64,000 bases of DNA from Pseudooceanicola nitratireducens (GCF_900109195.1 NZ_FNZG01000001.1:682001-746000), one strand, 5' to 3'; numbered from the stretch's first letter, positions 1-8,909 are shown. Program-made: numbers and translations. The notes: generated by a model not told the origin, from the sequence alone.

Positions 1-657
1 ATCGCCAAGGCCGTCCTGCGCTATCCCGAAGGCGCAACGCAGCTGTTTCCGCCATCGGTTGGGGACTGGCATGACGCGAACCTGGCCCCGCTGGCCTACG
101 ACCCCGAGGCCGCCAGGGCGCTGCTGGCCGATCTGGGCTGGACCGCAGGCAGCGACGGCATCCTCACCCGGGATGGCGAACGCTTTGCCCTGACCCTGAC
201 CACCTATCCCGACCGCCCCGAACTGCCGCTGGTGGCATCTGTGCTGGAACAGCAGTTCCGCGCCATCGGGGTGGAGCTGACGATCAACACCACCAATTCC
301 TCCGAAATCAGCTCGGGCCATCAGGACGGATCGCTCGACCTGGGTCTGATCGCGCGGAACTTTGGCCTGATCCCGACCCCCGTCGGCACGGTGCTGTCCG
401 ACTATGCGCCGACCGGCGACTGGGGTGCCATGGGCTGGCAGAATGACGAGATCATCGCATTGGCCCGCAGCGTCGGTCGCGGCGACGGTGGTCTCGAGGC
501 CCAGAAACGCATCGCCGAGATCCTGCAAACCGAACTGCCGATCATCCCGATTGCCTGGTATCGCCAGACGCTGGCCGTGGCCAAGGGCGTCGAAGGCGCG
601 GTGATCGACCCGTGGGAACGGACCTTCGGCCTGCAAGATCTGAAGCTCGCACAATGA
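1..657 (+). CDS. ABC transporter substrate-binding protein, Opp/Nik family (C-terminal part)
   Basis: The reading frame is open from the first base, so the gene begins before the window and only the last 218 codons are seen. The fragment resembles the C-terminal lobe of family 5 (peptide/nickel/opine) periplasmic binding proteins: a YDPEAARALLADLGW stretch near the start, then ELTINTTNSSEI and the late segment ELPIIPIAWYRQ typical of SBP_bac_5. It would capture the ligand in the periplasm for the permeases that follow. Its stop codon overlaps the next start (ATGA), so the genes are translationally coupled. The ligand cannot be read from this part. The downstream zinc-type genes make a metal or metallophore a reasonable guess, but a peptide is equally possible. 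Confidence 0.88.
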   Translation: MAKAVLRYPEGATQLFPPSVGDWHDANLAPLAYDPEAARALLADLGWTAGSDGILTRDGERFALTLTTYPDRPELPLVASVLEQQFRAIGVELTINTTNSSEISSGHQDGSLDLGLIARNFGLIPTPVGTVLSDYAPTGDWGAMGWQNDEIIALARSVGRGDGGLEAQKRIAEILQTELPIIPIAWYRQTLAVAKGVEGAVIDPWERTFGLQDLKLAQ

Positions 658-1583
658 ACACGTTGATGACACGGGCCATTCAGGCCCTGATGGTGGCGGT
701 CCTGATCGGGGCCGCCACGTTTGCCATGATGCGCGCCCTGCCAGGCGATGCGGCCTATCGGATCGCCGCCGGGCGCTATGGCTACGACAATGTCGACACC
801 GCGGCCGCCGATGCGGTGCGCGATGAACTGGGGCTGGGCGGTCCGGCGCTGCCCGCTTTCCTGGGCTGGCTGGGCGATCTGTTGCGGCTGGATTTCGGCA
901 CGTCGCTGGTCACCGGCCAGCCGGTGATTGAAGAGATCGGGCATCAGCTGGGCGCGTCGATGGCGCTGGCCGGGGTCGCGGTGCTATTGTCGCTGATCCT
1001 TGGGCCGCCCCTGGGTATCCTTGCCGGGTTGCGACCCGGAGGCGTGCTTGACCGCGTGCTTCTGGTTGTCTCGACGGGGCTGAAGGCGGTGCCGCAGTTC
1101 CTGATGGCGCTGATCCTCATCCTGATCCTGTCGGTGCAGTTCCGCCTGCTGCCCGCCGCCGGGCATGGCGAGGCGCGGCACTTCATCCTGCCCGCCCTGG
1201 CGCTGGCGCTTGGGCTGGCCGCCGTCAACGCAAGGATCGCGCGGGACGCCATGGCGCGGATCGGCGCGATGCCCTTCTACAGCTTTGCCCAATGGATGGG
1301 GCTTAGCCCGCGTCAGACGCTGTGGCGGCACGGGCTGCGCAATGTCTCGGTCCCGCTGCTGACCTATCTCGGGCTGCAATTCGTCACGCTTGTCGAGGGC
1401 GTCGTGGTGGTCGAGGCCGTCTTTGGCTGGCCCGGCATCGGTCATGCGCTGGTGCACGCGATCTTCTCGCGCGATGTGCCGATGGTGCAGGGCACGGCGC
1501 TGTGCCTGGGGCTAAGCTTTGTGCTGATCAACACTCTCATCGACCTTGTCACGCAGCGCATCGATCCAAGGAGGGCCGCATGA
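654..1583 (+). CDS. ABC transporter permease, DppB/NikB type
   Basis: This is a 309-residue inner-membrane permease of the Opp/Dpp/Nik family. The N-terminus has one membrane helix followed by ALPGDAA, as in DppB proteins, then a periplasmic segment and about five further helices. The family EAA-type cytoplasmic loop is seen near residues 205-235 (ARIARDAMARIGAMPFYSFAQWMG), followed by VVVEAVFGWPGIGHAL. I take the ATG at 654 because it overlaps the stop of the binding protein (ATGA) and gives the expected N-terminus; an upstream in-frame start would only add residues lying inside the previous gene. It works with the next permease and the double ATPase. Confidence 0.93.
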   Translation: MNTLMTRAIQALMVAVLIGAATFAMMRALPGDAAYRIAAGRYGYDNVDTAAADAVRDELGLGGPALPAFLGWLGDLLRLDFGTSLVTGQPVIEEIGHQLGASMALAGVAVLLSLILGPPLGILAGLRPGGVLDRVLLVVSTGLKAVPQFLMALILILILSVQFRLLPAAGHGEARHFILPALALALGLAAVNARIARDAMARIGAMPFYSFAQWMGLSPRQTLWRHGLRNVSVPLLTYLGLQFVTLVEGVVVVEAVFGWPGIGHALVHAIFSRDVPMVQGTALCLGLSFVLINTLIDLVTQRIDPRRAA

Positions 1584-2392
1584 CCGACGTCGTGATGATC
1601 CCGCGCCCCGCGGGCCATGCCACACGCTGCACGGGGGGCGTTCTGGTCGCCGCCGTGCTGATCTTTTCCCTGATCGGGCCACTTGCCGTGCCGGGCGATC
1701 CCTTTGCGCAATCGCTGATGAAGGCGCTGTCGGGGGCTGAACCGGGGGCGCCGCTTGGCTATGACCACCTTGGCCGGTCGATCTTTCACCGGCTGGCCCA
1801 TGCCCTGCGCCTGTCGCCCGCCATCGCCATCGCGGCGGTGCTGACCGCCGGGCTTGGCGGGCTGGTCCTGGGCACCTGGGCGGCGGCGCGTGGCGGCTGG
1901 ACCGACCGCATCCTGACCACTCTGGCAGACGCATTGCTGGCGCTGCCGGGGCTGCTGCTTGTGCTGATCGTGCTGGCCATCGTGCCCGGCACGGCGCTTG
2001 GCTTCTGGGCCGGACTGTCGCTGGTGCTGTGGGTCGAGTTCTTCCGCCTGAGCCGTGCGGCAACGCATGAAGTCCTGGCATCGCCCGCCGTGCAGGCAAC
2101 GCGGCTGCTGGGCTTCGGACCTACCTACGTCTTCCGCACCCACATCTGGCCGGAAATCGCGCCCATGATGCTGACGGCCGCCGCCTTCGGCACCGCAACC
2201 GCGATCATGGTCATCGCCGCGCTTGGCTTCGTGCATGTGGGTATGCGGGCTCCGACACCGGAACTGGGCCTGATGATGGTCGAACTGCTGCCCTACTGGC
2301 GCGAGGCGCCGATGGCGCTGCTGTCGCCCGTGATCGCCACCTTCGCCCTGCTTCTGGGCCTGACCCTATTGGCGGGGAGCCGCGAGACATGA
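1580..2392 (+). CDS. ABC transporter permease, DppC/NikC type
   Basis: This is the second permease subunit, 270 residues. It has an N-terminal helix (GGVLVAAVLIFSLIGPLAV), the DppC-type motif GYDHLGRSIFHRLAHALR around residues 55-72, and the conserved cytoplasmic loop RAATHEVLASPAVQATRLLGFGP near residues 160-180. The ATG at 1580 overlaps the preceding stop and has a strong AAGGAGG ribosome site about 7 bases upstream. The C-terminus overlaps the ATPase start (ATGA). The protein is somewhat shorter than many DppC proteins (about 290-300) but shows no missing element. Confidence 0.93.
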   Translation: MTDVVMIPRPAGHATRCTGGVLVAAVLIFSLIGPLAVPGDPFAQSLMKALSGAEPGAPLGYDHLGRSIFHRLAHALRLSPAIAIAAVLTAGLGGLVLGTWAAARGGWTDRILTTLADALLALPGLLLVLIVLAIVPGTALGFWAGLSLVLWVEFFRLSRAATHEVLASPAVQATRLLGFGPTYVFRTHIWPEIAPMMLTAAAFGTATAIMVIAALGFVHVGMRAPTPELGLMMVELLPYWREAPMALLSPVIATFALLLGLTLLAGSRET

Positions 2393-3831
2393 GCCTTCTG
2401 AAAGCCGAAGATATCACCGTATCGCAGGGTGGCACGCCGATCCTGCACCCCGTATCGCTGCATCTGGAACCCGGAGAGCCGCTGGTCATCCTGGGCGAAA
2501 CCGGGTCTGGGAAATCGCTTCTGGCGCAGGCCATCATGGGCACCCTGCCGCGCGACCTGACGGCGCGGGGCAGGGTGGCTTTGGGCGATCACCTGTTGGA
2601 TGCGGCTCGGCCGGGTGGCTTCCGGCCACTCTGGGGGCGTCAGATCGCAGTCCTCCCGCAGGAGCCCTGGCTTTCGCTCGATCCGCTGATGCGGGCCGAA
2701 CGGCAGGTCACCGAGGCGCATCATCTGGTGCGTGGTCTGGGGGCGGCTGAGGCGCAGGCACAGGCGGCCAGCGACCTGAACCACCTTGGCCTGACCGGGG
2801 CAGGGCAGCGCTATCCGCACGAGCTCTCGGGAGGCATGGCGCAGCGCGTGGCCATTGCCGCCGCGCGGGCCGGGGGCGCGCGGATCGTCATCGCCGATGA
2901 ACCTACCAAGGGGCTGGACGCCGCGCGGCGGGATGAGGTGGCCGACCTGCTGCTTGCCGAACTGGCGCGGGGTGGCGGGCTGCTTGTCATCACCCATGAT
3001 CTGGCGCTGGCGCGGCGTATTGGCGGGCAGATGATCGTCCTGCGCGAAGGCCGCGTGGTTGAGGCCGGCGCGACCGCCTCCGTGATGAGCGCGCCGACGC
3101 AGGCCTATACCCGCGACCTGATCGCGGCCGATCCGGAAAACTGGGCCCCGCGAAAACCGGCGGCGGCGGGGCTGCCCATACTGACCGCGACGGGCCTGGC
3201 GGCCGAGCGGGGTGGAACGCGCCTGTTCTCGGACCTGTCCTTTGACCTGACCGAGGGTCGCATCCTGGGCATCACCGGACCGTCCGGCTGTGGCAAGTCC
3301 ACGCTTGGCGACGTGGTGCTGGGGCTGACCGGTGCTTCCGCGGGGCGTGTGGAGAAGGCCGCAGGTCTGACCGCCACGGCATTCCAGAAGCTCTATCAGG
3401 ATCCGGTCGCGGCCTTTCCCCGCCACCAGACCCTTGGCCGCACGCTTGCCGACGTCGCCCGCCGCCACGGCCAGCCCGAGACCCGGATCGACACGCTGAT
3501 GCCGCGCCTTGGGCTGGCCCCTGCGCTGCTGACCCGCAGACCCGGCGCCGTGTCGGGCGGAGAGTTGCAACGTCTGGCCCTGCTGCGCCTTCTGCTGGTC
3601 CGGCCCAAGGTCATCTTTGCGGATGAACCGACCTCTCGCCTCGATCCGATCACGCAGAAACAGGTGATCGACCTGCTTTGCGAAACCGCCACGGCCGAGG
3701 GCTGCGCCATCATGCTGGTCAGCCACGACCCGGCGCTGGTGGCGCGGACGGCGGACCATGTCCTGTCGCTAGGACCGGCTGCGGCAAACGCGGATGTGAC
3801 CGCCCCGCGTGTCGTCGGGGCGTTGCAATGA
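2389..3831 (+). CDS. Fused double ATP-binding protein of an Opp/Nik-type ABC transporter
   Basis: This 480-residue protein carries two complete ABC ATPase domains in tandem, equivalent to DppD and DppF joined. Domain 1 has Walker A GETGSGKS at 36-43, signature LSGGMAQR near 146 and Walker B IVIADEPT. Domain 2 has Walker A GPSGCGKS near 297, signature VSGGELQR near 387 and Walker B VIFADEPT. It powers the two permeases encoded directly upstream, and its start overlaps the stop of the second. Fused versions are common in alphaproteobacteria. The ABC transporter ends here, with only 41 bases before the DUF2796 gene, so the following metal-binding genes could be co-transcribed. Confidence 0.93.
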   Translation: MSLLKAEDITVSQGGTPILHPVSLHLEPGEPLVILGETGSGKSLLAQAIMGTLPRDLTARGRVALGDHLLDAARPGGFRPLWGRQIAVLPQEPWLSLDPLMRAERQVTEAHHLVRGLGAAEAQAQAASDLNHLGLTGAGQRYPHELSGGMAQRVAIAAARAGGARIVIADEPTKGLDAARRDEVADLLLAELARGGGLLVITHDLALARRIGGQMIVLREGRVVEAGATASVMSAPTQAYTRDLIAADPENWAPRKPAAAGLPILTATGLAAERGGTRLFSDLSFDLTEGRILGITGPSGCGKSTLGDVVLGLTGASAGRVEKAAGLTATAFQKLYQDPVAAFPRHQTLGRTLADVARRHGQPETRIDTLMPRLGLAPALLTRRPGAVSGGELQRLALLRLLLVRPKVIFADEPTSRLDPITQKQVIDLLCETATAEGCAIMLVSHDPALVARTADHVLSLGPAAANADVTAPRVVGALQ

Positions 3832-3872
3832 CGCCGACACTTCTTCAACACTCATCTTCAAAAGGACCTACC

Positions 3873-4532
3873 ATGAAACCGATCCTCCTGACGCTTGCCG
3901 CCGCGACCCTTGCCCTTCCTGCCGTTGCGCAGGACAGCCGTGAAATGGAGGCCCATGTGCATGGCGTGTCCAAGGCGGAAATCGCTGTCGAACACGGCGT
4001 GGTCGAAATCAACATCCACGCACCGGGCATGGACATCGTGGGCTTCGAATACGCGGCGGCGACCGCAAAGGACAAGGACGCCGTCGAGGCCGCCATCCGC
4101 ACCTTCCTGTCGCCCGATAACGTGGTGACCCTGCCGAAGGCCGCGGGCTGTCGCCTGACGGAAGTGCTGGCACATCTGCATGGCGGCGATCATGACCACG
4201 ATGACGCGCATATGGAGGGGGATCACGAAAAGCATGACCACGAAGAGCACGCCGGGGAAGGGCATGACCACGATCACGATCATGCCGAAGACCATGCCAA
4301 GGATGACCACGACCACGATGGGCATGACGATCACGCCGACGACGCCCAGCACAGCGAATTCCACGTCAGCTATGCCTTCGCCTGCGAGGACGAAGACGCG
4401 CTGACCACGATTGTCTTCCCGTTCTTCGACCGGTTCGGAAACGCGCAGGAGATCGAGGCGCAATTCGTCACCGAAACCGGTGCCGGTCAGGCCGAGGTCA
4501 CCCGTGATGCCCCCGAGCTGACGCTGGAGTGA
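3873..4532 (+). CDS. zrgA: DUF2796 periplasmic His-rich zinc-binding protein (ZrgA-like)
   Basis: This 219-residue exported protein has a signal peptide (MKPILLTLAAATLALPAVA, cleaved before QDS). The mature N-terminus EMEAHVHGVSKAEIAVE is typical of DUF2796. A low-complexity Asp/His/Glu segment at about residues 103-157 contains more than 20 histidines and is an obvious metal-binding arm. A C-terminal YAFACEDEDALTTIVFPFFDRF domain follows. ZrgA in Vibrio belongs to this family and works with an FtsX-type permease, a LolD-type ATPase and DUF3299 proteins, which is exactly what follows here. The ATG at 3873 has AAAAGGA upstream. The zinc role is inferred from family and neighbours. Control by Zur is plausible, but I see no operator in this short gap. 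Confidence 0.9.
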   Translation: MKPILLTLAAATLALPAVAQDSREMEAHVHGVSKAEIAVEHGVVEINIHAPGMDIVGFEYAAATAKDKDAVEAAIRTFLSPDNVVTLPKAAGCRLTEVLAHLHGGDHDHDDAHMEGDHEKHDHEEHAGEGHDHDHDHAEDHAKDDHDHDGHDDHADDAQHSEFHVSYAFACEDEDALTTIVFPFFDRFGNAQEIEAQFVTETGAGQAEVTRDAPELTLE

Positions 4533-4539
4533 TCCTGAC

Positions 4540-5232
4540 ATGACGGCAAGCCCGGCCCTGACTCTTAGCGACGTCCGCTTCCGCTGGCCGGGGCGGGCGT
4601 CCTTCGGTCTGTCGGTGCCGGGGTTCCGGATGGAGCAGGGCGAGAGCGTCCTGCTTCTGGGCGAAAGCGGGTCGGGGAAATCGACCCTGCTGTCGCTGAT
4701 CTGCGGGATCGTCACCGCCGATACCGGGCTGGTCGCGGTCGGCGGCACCGACCTCTCGACCCTGCGCGCCGGGGCGCGGGATCGGTTTCGCGCCGAACGG
4801 ATCGGCGTGATCTTCCAGCAGTTCAACCTGCTGCCCTATGCCAGCGTGTCGGACAACATCCTGCTGCCGCTGCGCTTTGCGCCCGAACGACGCAAGCGTG
4901 CGGTGCGGGACGAGGCCGCAACCCTATGCGCGGCGCTCGGCCTGCCCGAGGGGATCACCGGCATGACCGCCGGGCGTCTGTCGGTCGGTCAGCAGCAGCG
5001 GGTCGCCGTGGCCCGCGCCCTGATCGGGCAACCGCCGCTGATCGTCGCGGATGAACCGACCTCGGCCCTGGATGCGGCGACGCAGGACACGTTCCTTGGC
5101 CTGCTTTTTGACCGGATCGCCGCGACAGGATCGTCCCTGCTGATGGTCAGCCATGACGAGAGGCTGGGTGCCCGGTTTGATCGTGTCGTGCATCTGTCCG
5201 ACATCGCAAAGACTGAAAGGCTGGCCGCATGA
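4540..5232 (+). CDS. ABC transporter ATP-binding protein, LolD/MacB type
   Basis: This 230-residue ATPase has Walker A GESGSGKS near 43-50, Q-loop FQQFNLLPYASV, signature LSVGQQQR and Walker B LIVADEPTSALD. FQQFNLLP and the short length place it with ATPases that drive FtsX-type mechanotransmission permeases, and the next gene is such a permease, overlapping it by ATGA. The signature has Val instead of Gly (LSVGQ), a known tolerated variant. In the ZrgABCDE comparison it is the nucleotide-binding subunit. Its partner is interrupted in this strain, so its present activity is uncertain. Confidence 0.92.
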   Translation: MTASPALTLSDVRFRWPGRASFGLSVPGFRMEQGESVLLLGESGSGKSTLLSLICGIVTADTGLVAVGGTDLSTLRAGARDRFRAERIGVIFQQFNLLPYASVSDNILLPLRFAPERRKRAVRDEAATLCAALGLPEGITGMTAGRLSVGQQQRVAVARALIGQPPLIVADEPTSALDAATQDTFLGLLFDRIAATGSSLLMVSHDERLGARFDRVVHLSDIAKTERLAA

Positions 5233-6479
5233 TCCTGCGCCTTGCCTATCGCTCGCTGCTGGCGCGGGCGCTGACCGTGGGGATGACGATCCTTGCCATC
5301 GCCCTGTCCGTCGCGCTGTTCCTTGGCGTTGAAAAGGTGCGCACCGGCGCGCGGGCCAGCTTTGCCGACACGATTTCGGGCACCGACCTGATCGTCGGGG
5401 CGCGGTCGGGGTCGGTTCAGCTTTTGCTTTATTCCGTGTTTCGGATCGGCAACGCCACGAACAACGTGACATAGGAAAGCTATCAGGACATCGCCGCCCG
5501 GCCCGAGGTCGACTGGATCGTCCCGATCTCGCTTGGGGACAGCCACCGGCAGTTCCGGGTGATGGGCACGACGCAGGCCTTTTTCGACCACTACAAGTAT
5601 CGCGGCGGTCGGTCGCTTGTCGTAGGCCAGGGGCAGGGGCTGGATGACCTATACGATACGGTCATCGGGGCCGAGGTCGCGGCGACGCTTGGCTATAACG
5701 TCGGCGATCCGATCGTCGTGTCCCATGGGCTGGCCAGCTTCACCGAACACGACGATCAGCCCTTCCGCGTGGCCGGGATCATCGAGCGCACCGGCACCCC
5801 GGTCGATCGCACCGTGATCGTCAGCCTTGAGGCGATCGAGGCGATCCATGTCGACTGGAAATCCGGCGCACAGATCCCCGGTCAGACCACGCCGGTCGAC
5901 CGGATCCGGCAGATGGACCTGACGCCCTCGGCGGTGACGGCCGCGCTGGTTGGGGTGAAATCGCGCCTCCAGATCTTCGGCCTGCAACGGTCGATCAACG
6001 ACTACCCCGAAGAACCGCTTCTGGCGATCCTGCCAGGCGTCGCGCTTCAGGAGCTTTGGCAGATCGTCGGCGTGGCCGAAACCGCGCTGATCGGGGTCTC
6101 GGCCATGGTGGTGGTCACAGCGCTTCTGGGGATGATGGCGATGATCTTCTCGTCCCTGAACGAACGGCGGCGGGAAATGGCGATCTGGCGGGCAATGGGC
6201 GCGCGGCCCGCGACGATCCTGGGCCTGCTGGTACTGGAAGCAGCGCTGATGGCGGCCATCGGCGCGGTGCTTGGGCTGGCGCAGCTTTATGCCGGTCTGG
6301 CGATCGCACAGCCGCTGGTCGACAGCGCCTTCGGCCTCTGGCTGCCGATCGAGGCGCCGACAGCTGGGGAGCTGAGCGTTCTCGCAGGTGTGATCGCCGC
6401 GGCGGCGGTGGCGAGCCTTCTGCCCGCCCTCAGGGCCTATCGCCTGTCGCTTGCCGATGGCATGATGGTGAGGATATGA
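5229..6479 (+). pseudogene. FtsX-type ABC permease interrupted by an in-frame TAG codon
   Basis: The frame starting at ATG 5229 runs 81 codons, meets TAG at 5472-5474, then stays open in the same frame to TGA at 6479. Ignoring the TAG gives a normal ~416-residue MacB/FtsX permease: N-terminal helix (VGMTILAIALSVALFLGVEKVR), large periplasmic domain, three C-terminal helices with LNERRREMAIWRAMGARPATIL. The broken spot reads NNVT-stop-ESYQDIA, where relatives usually have a Trp, so a single TGG-to-TAG change explains it. No frameshift is needed. A reinitiation at ATG 5559 would give only the C-terminal part. It could be a recent nonsense mutation, a sequencing error, or suppressed. Confidence 0.85.
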
Positions 6480-6997
6480 CCCCGCATCCGTCCAGACGCG
6501 CCTTCATGGCCTTCGCTGCCGCGACCCTCGTTCCAAGCGCAATGCCGGGGCGCGCTCTGGCCAGTCCGTACCGCGAAATCACCTGGCAGGATCTGATCCC
6601 AAAGGGCGTACCCTACGGAGAGATTATCGGCCCCGGCCAGATCGACGCGGTGAATGACACCTGGGTTCCGGAATACGACGACAACGCCAGCAAGGTGAAC
6701 ACCCGGCTGGACGGCAAACCTGTGAAGCTGCCGGGCTACATCATCCCGTTTGATGTGACATCCGACGGCGTGACCAGCTTCATGTTGGTGCCTTATGTCG
6801 GAGCCTGCATCCACACGCCGCCGCCACCCCCCAATCAGCTGGTCTTCGTGACCACCGAAAAACCCTGGCCAAGCGAGTCCATGTGGGATGCTGTCTGGGT
6901 CTCGGGGCGGCTGTCGGCCAAGTCGATGTCGACGCAGATCGCGGACGTGGGCTATCAGATCGCCGCCGAAAAGATCGAGGTCTACAAATGGGACTGA
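6476..6997 (+). CDS. DUF3299 exported protein, first copy
   Basis: This 173-residue protein has a Tat-like signal (SRRAFMAFAAATLV...ALA). The mature part holds the DUF3299 core: ITWQDLIPKG, DGKPVKLPGYIIPFD, FMLVPYVGACIHTPPPPPNQLVFV and a C-terminal GYQIAAEKIEVY. The Cys-Ile-His followed by a proline run is the conserved heart of the family. The function is not established. In Vibrio, DUF3299 proteins are the last two members of the ZrgABCDE zinc locus. The start overlaps the permease stop (ATGA), and the end overlaps the second copy by 10 bases. Confidence 0.9.
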   Translation: MTPHPSRRAFMAFAAATLVPSAMPGRALASPYREITWQDLIPKGVPYGEIIGPGQIDAVNDTWVPEYDDNASKVNTRLDGKPVKLPGYIIPFDVTSDGVTSFMLVPYVGACIHTPPPPPNQLVFVTTEKPWPSESMWDAVWVSGRLSAKSMSTQIADVGYQIAAEKIEVYKWD

Positions 6998-7494
6998 TCC
7001 GACCTGACCGCCGTGCCGTCCTGTTGGGCCTGGCTGCAACCGGGCTGGCAGGTCGCGCCAGTGCCGAGGATGTGACCGACCTGGATTGGCGGGACCTTTT
7101 GCCCGCAGACGACCAGTCCCTGCCCGGCAGTCTTGCCGGCCTTTTGCCGCACGATGAAAGCAGCCTGGCCGCGCGGCAGCCGATGTCGACCGGGATGCGC
7201 ACCGACTGGAACGGTCAGATCGTCCGGCTGTCCGGGTTCATCGTTCCGATCGACTACAAGGGAACTGGCGTGACGGCCTTCATCCTTGTGCCCTACGTCG
7301 GCGCCTGCGTGCACGTCCCGCCGCCTCCGGCGAACCAGCTGGTCTTTGTCACAACGGGCACGCCCTATGAAAGCGCGGGCCTGTTCGAGGCGGTGACCGT
7401 GACCGGCATGTTCGGTACGGCCTCTACCTCGACCCAATTGGCCGAGATCGGATATGCGCTTTCGGCCGAGGATATCCGGCCTTACCGCGCGTAG
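6988..7494 (+). CDS. DUF3299 exported protein, second copy
   Basis: This 168-residue paralogue of the preceding protein shares LDWRDLLP, GQIVRLSGFIVPIDYKG, FILVPYVGACVHVPPPPANQLVFVTT and GYALSAEDIRPY. Its signal also looks Tat-type (PDRRAVLLGLAATGLAGRASA). The two copies are divergent enough to be an old duplication, presumably forming a pair. The conserved GAC(I/V)H next to a Pro-rich stretch could bind metal. It is the last gene of the zinc-type block; the next 265 bases hold only the promoter region of the fasciclin gene, with no ORF I trust. Confidence 0.9.
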   Translation: MGLIRPDRRAVLLGLAATGLAGRASAEDVTDLDWRDLLPADDQSLPGSLAGLLPHDESSLAARQPMSTGMRTDWNGQIVRLSGFIVPIDYKGTGVTAFILVPYVGACVHVPPPPANQLVFVTTGTPYESAGLFEAVTVTGMFGTASTSTQLAEIGYALSAEDIRPYRA

Positions 7495-7759
7495 CGCTCT
7501 GCCCCAAGCTTTCTGTCCGGCGCGGCCGAATGTGCGCAAAGGTCAAAGCGCGGTCATTCGCTGCGCAGCGCCAGATCGTCAGTTTCGGGCACCCGCCCAT
7601 CTGAGCTTTGGCTGTATCGGCCTGAAATTACACACTCCACAGCGCGCCGGGTCATCTATGACAAAAAAAATCGTGGCGTTTTGAAACTTTCCACCCGGAT
7701 CGACCCGTGTCTCCTGTATCGCAAGGCAAAGACGTCTTGCTTCACAAGGGAGACTGACC

Positions 7760-8311
7760 ATGACCTTCAAGACACTTTTTGCCGCTTCCACCGCAGCTAT
7801 CGCTTTGGCCACGGCGACTTTTGCCGCCAACCCGACCGTCGGCGGTGCGCCCATGCTGGAAGAGCGCAACATCATCGAAAATGCCGTGAACTCGCCCATC
7901 CACACCACGCTGGTTGCCGCCGTGCAGGCCGCAGAGCTGGTGGAAACGCTGCAGGGCGAGGGCCCGTTCACGGTGTTCGCGCCGGTCAACGACGCCTTTG
8001 CCGCCCTGCCGGCTGGAACGGTTGAAACCTTGCTGAAGCCCGAGAATAAGGCGATGCTGCAAAAGGTGCTGACTGCACATGTCGTTGCGGGGGATTGGTC
8101 GGCGGCTGATATCATTGCTGCGACCAAGAAAAGCCGCGACGGTTTCTACCATTTCAATGCCGTCTCAGGCGACGCTCTCTCGGCCAAGGTCGTGAAGGGC
8201 AACGTCTATATCTTCGACGAAAGCGGCAATGCCGCCAAGGTGACGGTGGCCGATGTGGATCAGTCGAACGGCGTGATCCACGTGGTCAATTCGGTCCTTG
8301 TGCCCAAGTAA
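7760..8311 (+). CDS. Exported fasciclin (FAS1) domain protein
   Basis: This 183-residue protein has a signal peptide (MTFKTLFAASTAAIALATATFA) and a single FAS1 domain. Recognisable pieces are NAVNSPIHTTLVAAVQAAELVETLQGEGPFTVFAPVNDAFAALP, then LLKPENKAMLQKVLTAHVVAGDW, and a final VADVDQSNGVIHVVNSVLVPK. FAS1 proteins of this size are secreted or periplasmic adhesion or stress proteins of poorly defined role. The ATG at 7760 is preceded by AAGGGAG. It is followed by a strong hairpin and then msrB, a pairing that suggests an envelope-stress theme but could be coincidental. Confidence 0.92.
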   Translation: MTFKTLFAASTAAIALATATFAANPTVGGAPMLEERNIIENAVNSPIHTTLVAAVQAAELVETLQGEGPFTVFAPVNDAFAALPAGTVETLLKPENKAMLQKVLTAHVVAGDWSAADIIAATKKSRDGFYHFNAVSGDALSAKVVKGNVYIFDESGNAAKVTVADVDQSNGVIHVVNSVLVPK

Positions 8312-8332
8312 CGTTTGCACAGGTTGACCAGC

Positions 8333-8358
8333 GCTCTCTCCGCCCCGGCGGAGAGAGC
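8333..8358 (+). terminator. Perfect 12-bp hairpin between the fasciclin gene and msrB
   Basis: GCTCTCTCCGCC is followed, after two bases, by its exact reverse complement GGCGGAGAGAGC. The T-tract is poor (ATCATCAC), so it may act as a partial terminator or mRNA-stabilising element rather than a full stop between the two genes. Confidence 0.6.
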
Positions 8359-8382
8359 ATCATCACAGCTACAGGAGGTCCC

Positions 8383-8838
8383 ATGAAACGCCGATCAATG
8401 ATGGCCGGACTGCTTGCCTGCACCGCATTCCCGCTTCGGGCCGCCGAAGGCCCGTTCGAGGTGACGCGCAGCCGCGCGGAATGGCGTGCGATGCTCTCGG
8501 ATGCCGAATACAAGGTCCTGCGTGAAGAGGGGACGGAACGTGCCTATTCCAGCCCGCTGGACAAGGAAAAACGCGCCGGCACCTATCACTGCAAGGGCTG
8601 CGAGTTGCCGCTTTATAGCTCGAAGCACAAGTATGACAGCGGCACCGGTTGGCCCAGCTTCTGGCAAAGCCTGCCGAACGCGGTCGGGACCAAAGCGGAC
8701 AACAGCCTTTTCGCCACCCGGACCGAGGTGCACTGCCGCCGCTGTGGCTCGCATTTGGGGCACATCTTCGACGACGGACCGCAGCCGACCGGAAAACGGC
8801 ATTGCCTCAACGGTATCAGTCTGGTCTTTCGGACCTGA
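8383..8838 (+). CDS. msrB: Peptide-methionine (R)-S-oxide reductase MsrB, exported
   Basis: This 151-residue MsrB reduces methionine-R-sulfoxide in oxidised proteins. The zinc cysteines are visible as CKGC and CRRC, the substrate region as YDSGTGWPSFW, and the catalytic cysteine in GKRHCLNGISL near the end. The N-terminus MKRRSMMAGLLACTAFPLRAAEG looks like an export signal, placing the enzyme in the periplasm. A good AGGAGGT ribosome site precedes ATG 8383. It shares orientation with the fasciclin gene across a hairpin. Confidence 0.95.
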   Translation: MKRRSMMAGLLACTAFPLRAAEGPFEVTRSRAEWRAMLSDAEYKVLREEGTERAYSSPLDKEKRAGTYHCKGCELPLYSSKHKYDSGTGWPSFWQSLPNAVGTKADNSLFATRTEVHCRRCGSHLGHIFDDGPQPTGKRHCLNGISLVFRT

Positions 8839-8909
8839 ACAAGGCGCCTGGCCGGACAGCGGCCATTCGCTGCGTGCTTGGCGAGCGTTGGCTTCGGCAG
8901 ATGAGAGTT

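Noticed and set aside
2293-3759. Long open frame on the minus strand opposite the double ATPase
   Set aside because: GC-rich coding DNA leaves open antisense frames. The protein is Arg/Gln/Gly-rich with no domain, and the plus strand has two complete ABC ATPase domains.
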